Part shown: piece after piece, positions 27,543 through 38,200 of the stretch
Position numbering within the stretch: the first letter of the stretch is position 1
Layout: every line of letters begins with the position of its first letter
Source: Bacteroides luhongzhouii
Lineage (GTDB): Bacteria > Bacteroidota > Bacteroidia > Bacteroidales > Bacteroidaceae
Direction of reading: 5' to 3'
NCBI RefSeq assembly: GCF_009193295.2
Contig: NZ_CP059973.1
Coordinates: forward strand, 1,984,001 to 2,048,000
Length of the DNA: 64,000 nucleotides
Translations under genes and position numbers: made by a program
The notes under the pieces: model-generated
What the model saw: only the letters and a program-made list of their open reading frames with translations
Told to the model about the DNA's origin: nothing
Database searches by the model: none

Positions 27543-29717
27543 ATGCGTAAATTAATAACTGGAAGTTTGATGCTCTGCAGCATATTATCTCTGCGGGCAC
27601 AGACATTTGTTAAACCGGCTGTGAAAGTAAAGGACACCTCTTTTGCTGTAATTACAGATAAAGGGACATTTCAGGCTTGTGAAGCCGAGCTTAAAGCCTA
27701 TCAGGAGATTCTAGGAATGGAAGGGTTGCCTACGTTCATCGTATACAATGAATGGAATAAACCGGAAGATGTAAAGAAAGTTATTGTTAAGCTCTACAAA
27801 AAGGATAAATTGGAAGGAGTGGTATTTGTCGGTGATATCCCTATTCCAATGCTCCGCAAAGCCCAGCATATGACTTCCGCTTTTAAAATGGATGAGAAAA
27901 ACAATGACTGGAGAGATTCTTCAGTGCCCAGCGACCGTTTCTACGATGATTTCGACCTACAATTCGATTTTTTGAAACAGGACAGTGTCGAAAATAATTT
28001 CTTCTATTATAATTTGGCTATAAAATCTCCACAGCAAATTCGGTGTGACATATATTCTGCACGTGTCAAAGCTGTTGATAACGGCGAAGAACCGCATGCG
28101 CAAATCAGCCGCTATTTTAAAAAAGTGGTGGCTGAGCACCAGATAAACAATAAATTAGACCAATTCTTCTCCTATACAGGTGATGGCTCTTACTCTAACT
28201 CATTGACTGCATGGACACCGGAAACCTTTACTATTCGCGAACAAATGCCGGGCGTATTCGATAAAGAGGGACGGGCCCGTTTCATCCGTTATAATTTCAG
28301 CGATTATCCCAAGGACGATGTCATTAATATGCTGAAACGCACAGATCTGGACTTGTCTATTTTTCATGAGCATGGTATGCCCGAACGTCAATATCTTTCC
28401 GGTAGTCCCGCTACTAATAGGTGGAATGCTCATGTAGATGCAATGAAGTACTATTATCGTGGTTTAGCGCGTAGAAAGCAAAACAACAAAAAGTCTTTCG
28501 ACGAAATGCTGGATATGATGAAAAACACATACGGTTTGGACACTACTTGGATTGCAGGCTATGATGATCCCAAAGTAATTGCAGAAGATTCTTTACTAGA
28601 CCTGCGCACCGGTATTATCCTGTCGGAAGTTACAGAGTTTAAGCCTAATAGCCGTATGGTAATTTTCGATGCATGCTATAATGGTGATTTCCGGGAAAAA
28701 GATTACATTGCCGGACGTTATATCATGTCGGAAGGAAAATGCGTAACTACTTTTGCCAATTCAGTCAATGTACTGCAAGATAAAATGGCAAACGAGATGC
28801 TCGGCCTGTTAGGTATGGGAGCACGAGTGGGGCAATGGGCTAAATTGACGAATATTCTCGAATCGCACATTACCGGTGACCCTACTCTACGTTTTCAATC
28901 TATCAATGAGGTAGATGCCAATGCTTTGTTCAAAGAACCATATAGCGAGTCCCGCATGTTGGAGTTATTACAGTCGCCCTATGCCGACATACAGAATTTT
29001 GCTTTGCACAACCTTTATCGCAATGACTATCCGGGTATTTCTGATTTATTAAGAAAAACTTTTGAAACTTCCTCGTTCATGATGGTACGTTTCACCTGCT
29101 TGGCATTGCTTGAGAAGATTAGTGACAAAAACTTCCGGGAAGTCTTACACTTGGCCATTACGGATTCCTATGAATTTATTCGTCGCACCTCTGTTCGTAT
29201 GATGCAACATGTGGGACTGAACGAGTATGTTTATCCGCAAATCAAAGCCTATGTAGAAGACAACCTATCCGAGCGTGTGGCATTTAATGTGAGTTTGGGG
29301 CTTCAAGTCTTTGATCAGGCAGCCGTACAGGCGGCAATTGATAAAGTAATGGCTGAGACCTATGTGTTGCAAGACAAGGAGGAGATGCGTAAGGTTTTGG
29401 AGAATGCCAATAATAGTCGTAGCATGCAAAAAGAGTTATTAAGCAAAGAAACTTCCGAACGTTGGCGCATCCTTTATTGCAATTCTCTGAAAAATCATAT
29501 GGCACATGCCTGTGTAGACGGCCTCTTGGCTTTACTTACCGACTCCAGTGAAAGTGAAAAGCTAAAAACCTGTTTATTGGAGGCTTTTGCTTGGTTCACT
29601 CATTCTTATCGGAAGCCTGACATCCTTCGGGTATGCGATCAACTGAGAAAAGATAAGAGCTTATCCGAGAACCTTCGTGAAGAAGCCGACCGTACATATT
29701 ACAGACTTAAAAATTAA
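27543..29717 (+). CDS. Gingipain-like (C25/clan CD) cysteine peptidase with HEAT-like C-terminus, copy 1
   Basis: 724 residues with a signal peptide (SLRAQ). The N-terminal ~430 residues show the gingipain/caspase fold order: EGVVFVGDIPIPMLR, SSVPSDRFYDDFD, DIYSARVK, then the His loop IFHEHGMP (His277 next to Gly) and the Cys loop IFDACYNGDF (Cys378), and finally ITGDPTLRF as in C25 enzymes (GDPSL). Residues about 450-720 are alpha-helical HEAT-like repeats (SPYADIQNFALHNL; RFTCLALLEKI). No type IX sorting domain is seen, so it probably acts in the periplasm or is surface-delivered by another route. Peptidase activity is inferred from motifs. Paralogues follow immediately. Confidence 0.75.
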   Translation: MRKLITGSLMLCSILSLRAQTFVKPAVKVKDTSFAVITDKGTFQACEAELKAYQEILGMEGLPTFIVYNEWNKPEDVKKVIVKLYKKDKLEGVVFVGDIPIPMLRKAQHMTSAFKMDEKNNDWRDSSVPSDRFYDDFDLQFDFLKQDSVENNFFYYNLAIKSPQQIRCDIYSARVKAVDNGEEPHAQISRYFKKVVAEHQINNKLDQFFSYTGDGSYSNSLTAWTPETFTIREQMPGVFDKEGRARFIRYNFSDYPKDDVINMLKRTDLDLSIFHEHGMPERQYLSGSPATNRWNAHVDAMKYYYRGLARRKQNNKKSFDEMLDMMKNTYGLDTTWIAGYDDPKVIAEDSLLDLRTGIILSEVTEFKPNSRMVIFDACYNGDFREKDYIAGRYIMSEGKCVTTFANSVNVLQDKMANEMLGLLGMGARVGQWAKLTNILESHITGDPTLRFQSINEVDANALFKEPYSESRMLELLQSPYADIQNFALHNLYRNDYPGISDLLRKTFETSSFMMVRFTCLALLEKISDKNFREVLHLAITDSYEFIRRTSVRMMQHVGLNEYVYPQIKAYVEDNLSERVAFNVSLGLQVFDQAAVQAAIDKVMAETYVLQDKEEMRKVLENANNSRSMQKELLSKETSERWRILYCNSLKNHMAHACVDGLLALLTDSSESEKLKTCLLEAFAWFTHSYRKPDILRVCDQLRKDKSLSENLREEADRTYYRLKN

Positions 29718-29723
29718 TTGGCC

Positions 29724-31925
29724 ATGATTAAAAAAATAATATATCTGGCATTTCTTTTGCCATTGGCAGGAAATGCACAAACAACAGTCATAAAGCCATT
29801 GGTCAAACAACCTACCGCTTTTGCTATCATAACAGATAACCAAACTTATGCAAATACCAAAGATGCCATGCATCAGTACAAAACTGCGGTTGAAGATGAT
29901 GGTTTGGCAACTTATCTGATCAGCGGTGACTGGCAAAATCCAGATCAAGTCAAACAGATAATCATCAAAACATATCAAGAATGCCCTTCATTGGAAGGTC
30001 TGGTTTTAATCGGCGATGTGCCTGTCGCATTGGTACGTAATGCGCAACACATGACTACTGCATTCAAAATGAATGAGAAAGCCTTTCCTTGGGATCAGTC
30101 TTCCGTACCTACCGACCGCTTTTATGATGATCTGAACTTAAAGTTTGAGTTCATCAGGCAAGACTCAGTAAATCATCAGCATTTCTACTACAAATTGACA
30201 GAAGACAGTCCCCAGCGGCTAAATCCTACTTTCTATTCAGCTCGTATCAAGTATCCGGAAAAAAAGGAAGGGGATAAATATGCGGCCATTGCCTCATATC
30301 TGAAGAAAGCTGCTGCTGCCAAGGCAGATAAGCATAATCAATTAGATCGGGTATTCTCATTCAATGGTGCTTCTTACAATTCCGATTGCCTGATTGTATG
30401 GATGGATGACGAAAAAGCTTATATGGAGAACTTTCCATTAGCTTTTGGTCGTCAAATGGGATTCAAACATTGGAACTTCCGAATGAAACACCCTATGAAA
30501 TATAAGTTATTCAGCGAATTGCAACGAAAGGACCTTGACTTATTTATGTTTCATGAACATGGAATGCCAACAGGGCAGCTTATTAATGATGAATTGGCAT
30601 GCACTGATTTCAACAATCGTTATAAAATGTTGAAGAGTACACTTTATAATGCAGTCATGTCCCATGTTGGAAAACGTGACAAAGACACCTTACGTATTCA
30701 GATGCAGGAAAAACGACAAGTGAATGAGGTGTTTTTTAAAGACCTGGACAATCCTAAGTTCTGGGAAGCAGACTCTCTTCACTACGCTGATGAACGTATC
30801 GTAACGGAAGATTTAATGAAGAGAAATCTTTCCACTAATCCGAAGATGATAATGTTTGATGCGTGCTACAACGGTTCTTTTCACGAAAACGACTATATAG
30901 CAGGACAATATATCTTTAATGACGGTCAGACATTAGTAGCACAAGGAAATACCCGTAACGTATTGCAAGACCGCTGGACTATTGAAATGATTGGTTTGTT
31001 GTCCCATGGTGTACGAGCCGGGCAATACAATAAGCTAATCGTATCACTTGAAGGTCATTTGTTTGGTGATCCCACTTTCCGTTTTGCTCCTATCGAAGCC
31101 AATACTTTAAGTACCGATATAACAATACACAAAGATGACAAAGCCTATTGGAAGAATTTGTTAAACAGCCCATACGCTGATGTACAAAGTTTGGCCATGC
31201 GTATGCTGGCTGACGCCGATACCCAAAAGGAATTATCTCCGTTGCTCCTGAAGAAGTACCGGGAAAGTGGCTTCAATACGGTTCGTATGGAAGCTATCAA
31301 GTTGTTGAGCCGTTATCAGGACGACAACTTCATCGAAGCATTACGCGAAGGTTTGAACGATACTTATGAAATGGTAGCTCGCCAAAGTGCCATTTATGCT
31401 GGATTTGTAGGTGACGATTCCTTATTGCCCGCTATTGTGGAAGCATTGGTCGAACATAATGAACGCTTACGCGTACAAATGAGTGCCAACAAGGCTTTAA
31501 GCCTTTATCCGAAAGAGAAAGTAGAAAAGACAATAGAAGACTTTTATGCAAAAGTTGACCGTTTGAATGAAAACGAAGAGAAAAAACGATTACTAAGAAG
31601 CCTGGAAAGAATGTTTGTACAAGAGGCAAAAGTCCATCAGACCTTGATGGATGTAGCTGCACCGGAAGCAAAACGTATCAGTGCAATCCGCAATGTGCGT
31701 AACTATACATTCCATTTCCACGTGGATGATTATTTGAATGTAATTCGTGATGCCGGTAATCCACAGGAAGTACGTGTAGTAATGGCCGAAGCATTAGGTT
31801 GGTTTACTAATTCTGTACAACGGCCACACATTCTTGAAGAAATAAAGAAGATGCAACAAACAGCCAATCTTCCGGAAGATTTAAAAGCAGAGCTTGAACA
31901 GACAATCAAAAGATTAAGTTTATAA
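29724..31925 (+). CDS. Gingipain-like cysteine peptidase with HEAT-like C-terminus, copy 2
   Basis: 733 residues from ATG 29724, 6 bp after the copy 1 stop (TTG at 29718 would add two residues). A signal peptide ends in GNAQ. Same order as copy 1: EGLVLIGDVPVALVRNAQHMTTAFK, SSVPTDRFYDDLN, TFYSARIK, MFHEHGMP (His279), MFDACYNGSF (Cys381), LFGDPTFRF, then HEAT-like repeats (SPYADVQSLAMRML; VRMEAIKLLSRY). Both dyad residues are retained, so it is not an obvious pseudo-enzyme. Sequence differs from its neighbours at most positions, so the triplication is old. Confidence 0.75.
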   Translation: MIKKIIYLAFLLPLAGNAQTTVIKPLVKQPTAFAIITDNQTYANTKDAMHQYKTAVEDDGLATYLISGDWQNPDQVKQIIIKTYQECPSLEGLVLIGDVPVALVRNAQHMTTAFKMNEKAFPWDQSSVPTDRFYDDLNLKFEFIRQDSVNHQHFYYKLTEDSPQRLNPTFYSARIKYPEKKEGDKYAAIASYLKKAAAAKADKHNQLDRVFSFNGASYNSDCLIVWMDDEKAYMENFPLAFGRQMGFKHWNFRMKHPMKYKLFSELQRKDLDLFMFHEHGMPTGQLINDELACTDFNNRYKMLKSTLYNAVMSHVGKRDKDTLRIQMQEKRQVNEVFFKDLDNPKFWEADSLHYADERIVTEDLMKRNLSTNPKMIMFDACYNGSFHENDYIAGQYIFNDGQTLVAQGNTRNVLQDRWTIEMIGLLSHGVRAGQYNKLIVSLEGHLFGDPTFRFAPIEANTLSTDITIHKDDKAYWKNLLNSPYADVQSLAMRMLADADTQKELSPLLLKKYRESGFNTVRMEAIKLLSRYQDDNFIEALREGLNDTYEMVARQSAIYAGFVGDDSLLPAIVEALVEHNERLRVQMSANKALSLYPKEKVEKTIEDFYAKVDRLNENEEKKRLLRSLERMFVQEAKVHQTLMDVAAPEAKRISAIRNVRNYTFHFHVDDYLNVIRDAGNPQEVRVVMAEALGWFTNSVQRPHILEEIKKMQQTANLPEDLKAELEQTIKRLSL

Positions 31926-31927
31926 AT

Positions 31928-34120
31928 ATGAATAAATACATCCTTTTGGCAATTACCGCTTTGTGCTTACAGGATATGCAGGCGCAAACAGTTGTACATC
32001 CTAGTATAAAAACAAAGACTACTTTTGCAATTGTAGTCGATCAGAAAAGTTATGATGAAGCGAAAAGTGAAATTGATGCTTATCGTACCAGTATAGAAAA
32101 AGAAGGTTTAGGTACTTACTTGCTAATTGATGATTGGAAAAGGCCCGAACCTATTCGTGAGCAACTTGTCAAATTGCATGAGAATGAGAAAACGCCTTTG
32201 GAGGGTTGCGTATTTATAGGTGACATCCCTATTCCAATGATTCGTGATGCACATCATCTATCTTCGGCTTTCAAAAGGTCTCCCAAAGCCAATTGGCAGA
32301 AATCAAGCGTTCCTTCCGACCGTTATTATGATGACTTCGGATTAAAATTTGATTATATTAAACAAGACAGTTTGATACCTGACTATCATTATATGACATT
32401 GCGTGCTGATTCTAAACAGTATATTTCACCGGATATTTATTCGGCCCGTATCCGTCCATTACATTTAGAAGGTGAGAACCGTTATCAGATGCTACGCGAT
32501 TACTTAAAAAAGGCAGTTGCCGAAAAAGCAAAGCAAAATGCATTTGACCAACTGACTATGGCCCGTGGCCATGGTTACAATTCTGAAGATCCTTTGGCAT
32601 GGAGCGGTGAGCAAATAGCCTTACGTGAGCAATTGCCGCAAATATTCAAATCGGGTAATACAGTGAAGTTCTATGATTTTAACATGCGCTATCCGATGAA
32701 ACCATTATACTTGAACGAGATTCAGCGCGAAGGATTAGATGTCATGCTATTCCATCACCACGGTGGCCCCACCATGCAGTATATCAATGGCTATGAAAAT
32801 GGTTCCGGTATTAATTTGAGTATTGAGAATGCCAAAATATTCTTGCGAAGCAAAGTGCCTTCATACGCCAAGAAACATGGGCGTGAAGCTGCTATCAAAG
32901 AATATGCCAAGCAGTATGGGGTGCCTGAAAGTTGGTGTGCGGAAGCTTTCGATGAGGAGAAAATAAAATCGGATTCCATTGTAAACCGTAATATGGATAT
33001 CTATACTGAAGATATTCGTCTTTTGACTCCTAATGCGCGTTTTATATTGTTCGATGCTTGTTTCAACGGTTCTTTCCATTTGGATGACAACATTGTAGGC
33101 TCTTATATATTCAATAAGGGTAAGACCATTGCTACTATGGGATGTACGGTTAACACCATTCAAGATAAATGGCCGGATGAATTTCTCGGCTTGTTAGCTG
33201 CCGGTATGCGCATCGGGCAGTTCACTCGTTTTACCTGCTTCTTGGAAAATCATCTGATCGGTGACCCGACTTTTCACTTCACCAATAATGCCGGGCTGGA
33301 TATGGACATCAACCAAGCTTTAGTTGCGCAGGAAGGAAATGTTACATTCTGGAAAAAACAGCTGAATTCCCCTATGGCTGACATGCAGGCAATGGCGCTC
33401 CGTCAATTGTCAATGGCAAATTATAGTGGTCTCGTTGAGTTGCTGAAGAAAAGTTACCACGAATCGAACTATTTCGTTGTGCGGTTGGAAGCATTACGCC
33501 TATTAGCTTTGAACTATCCGACAGAGGTTGCCGATGTATTGCAGACAGCCATGAACGACAGTTATGAACTGATCCGTCGTTATGCGGTGGAATACGTTGA
33601 AAAGAATTGCAATCCGGAATTGTTGCCGGCATGGATAGAAAGCTATTTATTACGCGGACATGAAAACCGCCATCGTTTCAGAATTTTTAGTGCTATCAAC
33701 ACGTTCGACCATGATATGGCTTTGAATGAATTGAAGAAACAGGCTGCCGATTGGTCTTTCTACGATTCTTCCTATGTGAATGAATTGTTAGAATACCTTC
33801 CTCGCCAAAAGAAAGGACTTGAAAGAGATTTTGCACTTATTGACAGTCCGGAAAGTACTACCAAACAGATACAAAGCGAAATAAGTAGGTTCCGAAATAA
33901 ACCTATTGCTAAAGCTATTGAGCCATTACTGAACATTATAAAAAATGAAAGCCAAGAAGAAGAACTTCGCATATTGGCTGCTGAAACATTAGGCTGGTAT
34001 AATTTATACTATAATAAAGCAGATATAATCAAAGAACTTAACACATTTAGAACTTCCAATCAAAAGCTAATGAACGAAGTTACCAAAACAATTAATAGGC
34101 TGAAAAGTCAAAATAGGTAG
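31928..34120 (+). CDS. Gingipain-like cysteine peptidase with HEAT-like C-terminus, copy 3
   Basis: 730 residues, starting 2 bp after copy 2. A signal peptide ends in MQAQ. Motifs: EGCVFIGDIPIPMIRDAHHLSSAFK, SSVPSDRYYDDFG, DIYSARIR, LFHHHGGPTMQ (His278), LFDACFNGSF (Cys378), LIGDPTFHF, then HEAT-like repeats (SPMADMQAMALRQL; VVRLEALRLLA). The His loop differs from copies 1 and 2 (HHHGGP against HEHGMP), hinting at changed specificity. The stop is followed within 10 bp by an IS256 transposase fragment, so the native downstream end of the operon may be lost. Confidence 0.75.
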   Translation: MNKYILLAITALCLQDMQAQTVVHPSIKTKTTFAIVVDQKSYDEAKSEIDAYRTSIEKEGLGTYLLIDDWKRPEPIREQLVKLHENEKTPLEGCVFIGDIPIPMIRDAHHLSSAFKRSPKANWQKSSVPSDRYYDDFGLKFDYIKQDSLIPDYHYMTLRADSKQYISPDIYSARIRPLHLEGENRYQMLRDYLKKAVAEKAKQNAFDQLTMARGHGYNSEDPLAWSGEQIALREQLPQIFKSGNTVKFYDFNMRYPMKPLYLNEIQREGLDVMLFHHHGGPTMQYINGYENGSGINLSIENAKIFLRSKVPSYAKKHGREAAIKEYAKQYGVPESWCAEAFDEEKIKSDSIVNRNMDIYTEDIRLLTPNARFILFDACFNGSFHLDDNIVGSYIFNKGKTIATMGCTVNTIQDKWPDEFLGLLAAGMRIGQFTRFTCFLENHLIGDPTFHFTNNAGLDMDINQALVAQEGNVTFWKKQLNSPMADMQAMALRQLSMANYSGLVELLKKSYHESNYFVVRLEALRLLALNYPTEVADVLQTAMNDSYELIRRYAVEYVEKNCNPELLPAWIESYLLRGHENRHRFRIFSAINTFDHDMALNELKKQAADWSFYDSSYVNELLEYLPRQKKGLERDFALIDSPESTTKQIQSEISRFRNKPIAKAIEPLLNIIKNESQEEELRILAAETLGWYNLYYNKADIIKELNTFRTSNQKLMNEVTKTINRLKSQNR

Positions 34121-34126
34121 AATCAT

Positions 34127-34339
34127 CCAAACGATGAGATAGACCGGATCCAAAGGGCGGTTCTGCCATTCCTGAGCAGCCTGGTTGACTTTGTTCGTGA
34201 TGATGGAAATAGCTGATGTGGACAGTTCTATCTCATAGATTTCACGCATCTCCTCTTCTATGTCTGACACGCTCATTCCTTTGGCATATAGGGAGATAAC
34301 AAGTTTTTCTTTAATATTATCGACACTATACAGGGACAT
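34127..34339 (-). pseudogene. IS256-family transposase fragment
   Basis: About 68 codons matching the IS256/mutator transposase segment KLVISLYAKGMSVSDIEEEMREIY followed by STSAISIITNKVNQAAQEWQNRPLDPVYLIVWM. Sequence before SLYSVDNIKEK contains an in-frame stop, and similarity ends after VWM, just before the catalytic Asp. Both ends are missing, and no terminal repeats are seen. A relic showing IS activity at the end of the peptidase operon. Confidence 0.85.
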
Positions 34340-34423
34340 TCAGTAAATGTCTATAGTATAACTCCTCAACCAGTTCCAGACACCAATCATTAAAACAGGG
34401 ATATTCCTAAAATAATAAAATTT

Positions 34424-34460
34424 AAGGCAACTAATTCATTGCGAGTTAGTTGCCTTTTTT
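34424..34460 (+). terminator. Intrinsic terminator upstream of the IS fragment
   Basis: A perfect 11-bp stem (AAGGCAACTAA / TTAGTTGCCTT) with a six-T run. It may now end transcripts leaving the peptidase operon 300 bp upstream. Confidence 0.85.
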
Positions 34461-34529
34461 GTATCTTTAAGCATTCCCCCCAAAAAACGGTTTGACGGCC
34501 AAAACGGGGGTAATCTAAAATAAAAACAC

Positions 34530-35216
34530 ATGGTAAAGATACAAAAAATCTCAGAAATCGAACCTCGTTTAGGTTTTACCGAGTTCGATATGCTAAAAAA
34601 ATATCGTCAAAGTTTTGCAACGAGTGAATTAGGTCGCCTCCATGCTCTGTTTCCTTTCTCGGAACTGGCCCGACAAATGCATTTGAAGTCCTCTGCTTTG
34701 GGTCGTAAAAGTTATTTTTCTCCCGAAGGTAAAATAGCCTTGATGGTCTTGAAGTCCTATACCAACTTTTCCGATGCACAACTGATTGAGCATTTAAACG
34801 GTAATATTCATTACCAGTTGTTTTGTGGTGTTCAGATTGATCCGCTTCATCCACTAACCAATCCTAAAATCGTTAGTGCAATTCGTCAGGAACTAGCGCA
34901 TCGCCTTGACGTTGAGCCCCTCCAGCTCATTCTTGCCGAGCATTGGAAACCTTATCTTGAGAACCTTCATGTCTGTATGACCGATGCCACCTGTTATGAA
35001 AGTCATCTGCGTTTTCCTACTGATACCAAACTCTTATGGGAAGGTATTGTATGGCTTCATCGTCATCTGTGCAAACATTGCCAGACCTTGCACATACAAC
35101 GTCCCCGTAACAAGTATCTTGATGTACGCCGTGCCTATCTTGCTTATAGCAAACTGCGTAAACGCAGGAAATCACAGACTCGTATGATTACACGAAGGTT
35201 ACTTCAGTTATTGGAA
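34530..35216 (+). pseudogene. DDE transposase (IS5/IS1182-like), 3' end lost
   Basis: The first ~229 residues read as a Bacteroides DDE transposase with a DUF772-type N-terminal domain (FPFSELARQM...GRKSYFSPEGKIALMVLKSYTNFSDAQLIEHLNGNIHYQLFCGV). It has a candidate first catalytic Asp in VCMTDATCYES. After RLLQLLE the frame enters the antisense of the neighbouring R-M gene and stops at 35261. The catalytic core is incomplete and the right end of the IS is absent. The left IS end probably lies near 34460-34500, where a C-run/G-run imperfect repeat occurs. Confidence 0.8.
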
Positions 35217-38200
35217 AATTCAATACTGCCAACAGATAATCCAAATGATCGCCTGTCATAATATAACAGGCATTGTTCATTACATAATTGTTGGCATCAT
35301 ATGCAAAAGCCATTTGGTTTCCGATTATTTTCCATACAATTTTTGGCTTAGAAAAATCCTCCCAATAACTGATGCTATCTTGTGTTTCAAACCACTCGTT
35401 ACTAGTTTTCTTTCGGGCTTTTATTTTTTTGCCATTAACAATATGAGTTTCTCCTGTTTGTTCTAAACGCTCTATGCCAATTGACAGAAGATAATTTTTC
35501 ACCGCAGGATAACTTTCTATATCATAATGCCGCGAAGGAAATGTGGCTATAATCCACAAGTCCGCCCATTCATATTCATATCTCTTGATATCCCTGCCAC
35601 GAAGAATCGGTCGTATAAGTTCAGCCGTCCGAACACGTTCATCTTCTGTTTGACAATTCGCTAGTATCTCATCACGCTTTTCGGTAGAAATGATAAAAGC
35701 ATCATTGAAACCAGTTTTTATCCCATAGTTGATTTGGATGTTCCAATCCTTCAAGGGTATTCCCACAGACTCAATCTTCTGCTTGATGCTCTGTTCAATG
35801 GGAGACAATATCACCCATGGGATAGAATCTGCAAAGTTACACTTCACGCCTTGTTGCTGCACGAAATCGCTCAAATTATTCAAGCCATTCGAATCTTGTA
35901 CCAAACAAGCTTGTGTGTTAAAAATATTTGCTGCTTTTTGAGATAAAAGAATATTTGCTTCTACCGTTATTGCATCGAATATTTTTATACCTGCAAAATC
36001 TACCAACATAATAGGATTGGTCTTGCTTGCGAAATAACCTCGCAAGGCTTCACCATACCCTGCACGCATCCATTTATTAGACGTGATATAGCAAAGAAAA
36101 CCATTGGGAGTAAGCAGGTTCATACCCAACTCATAGAAGAGGCAGTAAATATCACCAGTGCGTGCATAAGTTATGTAACCCATGCATTCTAATACATCGG
36201 CACTCTTACCCATAGATTGTAACTGAATGTAAGGTGGATTGCCAATGATACAGTCAAATCCCAAGAAGTTGCCTTCGGCATCGAGTACTTCTGGAAACTC
36301 TATACGCCATTCGAATGCACCAAGATAAATTTTGTTGGAGCGTATTTCCTCAAATATATTTTCTAAAGTCGCAATTTCTTTCTTTAAATCGGCAATGCGC
36401 TTGTCCGACGCTTTCTTTTCCTTTTTTGTCGGTTCAAACAGTTGAGGCGCTTGTAAGTTTGCCAACTCAGAGCGGCGTTTGTTCAATCTAACCAATCGTG
36501 CATCCCGGCGGTTGATCTCTGTTTTCAGTTTCGACTTGATTTCTGTTATAAACGTTTCCAAATCCTGCTTTTCGCTTTTACTTTGGGCATTTTTATATTT
36601 AGCTACAGCCTCCTTATATTGGCTGATGCTGATACTAGACTCTCGCAGTACGGTCTGAATACTGTCTGTCAAAGCGAATCGGTGAAGCAAAGAATTTCCA
36701 CATTTGATGTTAATGTCGATATTTGGTAAGGTTTCTAAATAAGTGTAATTACTTTCAGCCGTATAGTAAGCATTCTTCAACAATCCAATCCACAGTCGTA
36801 GGCGGCAAATCTTCACAGAGTTGGGGTTAATATCAACGCCAAATAAACAGTTCTCAATGATTTGACGCTTCTCCTTGAAAAGAGTTTCCTGCATGCGGCG
36901 ACTTTCCGCATTGAGTGGGTTGTAAGCAAATAAATTACCTTCGGTATCGGTAACAATCAGCTCGTCATTTTCAATGGCAAGTTGATAGTCCGCTTTGCGG
37001 ATACGCTTACCGGTAGCATCTACCAAAATACCTAATTCGTATTTCAAGAGTATCAGTTCATTGAGAGCAGACACAAGAAAGTGACCCGAACCAACAGCTG
37101 GATCACACAGTCGCAAACTGTTAATTAGTTCATTAGCTTCGACTATATTGTCAATATGGTTGTATAGTTCTATACGGGTGGTACAATTCCAGCCATAATA
37201 ACCATTAAACTTTTGCAACACGGTCTTGGTGATTGCTTCACGGCACATGAACATAGTGATAAAGCCTGGAGTGAATACTGAACCATCCTTGTGACCATTT
37301 ATTTTCTCGAATATAAGCCCTAAAACAGAAGCATTGATGAGTGTTTTAGCCTCTTCTTGCACTTCTTCACTGCCTTCGCTCGCAAAGTTATAAGCGTCGA
37401 GAAAAGCAAACAAATATTGCAGGGTGGGTAATGCGTTGACTTGTAGATTGCGTTTTTTATTTCGTAATACGCTACTCGCCAAGACAGGAAGTACCGTACG
37501 TTGTGAAAGGCTGTTTATCTTAATTGTTTTACTTTCCAAATCTGTCACCTCGAAAAGAGAACTGTTAAGATAGGGAACGTAAGCAAAATCACGCATAATG
37601 GAGTGTGTGCGGCTGCCCATGTCACGTGCAAGCACTTGGAAAAAGAGTGTGTTGAGATCATCATAGTCATGAATCTTAGTTATTGAAAGAAATTTATAGA
37701 TTGCATCTCCATTGTGGTATTTCAACATCTGAGCCTCCAACAGTTTCAAGAAAAGGATACGATTCATCCAAGTAATACACAATTCCATTGCAACATTGAA
37801 TAACCGTTCCTCATAATCATTCCCATACAAACGACCATTTATGTGACGCAAACAATCTTCTGCATCCAGTTGGTTAATAGTATTCTCTAGTAATGAAGCC
37901 TCGTCACGCCGTTCCACAGCTTTGCGTACAATCACGGTTTTATTATTCTCTTTGCGTTCCTCAATACCAATAATGTGTAGCAGCTCAGTGTAGAATCCAC
38001 GGTTGAGCGAATTGCTGTCATTTTGGAACGATAGCTTCAAAAGATGTGTATCGCTGAATATCTTATAAAGTTCGATAAGTTTGCGTGAAGCGCTACTGTC
38101 TGTTCTATCAAGCAGGTGTTGATAGTCTTGTAAGTTGAAGTAAGTGTATTCAAGGCTATCTTTCACCTCCTCAATATAGGTTGTTGCAATTTCAGTATAG

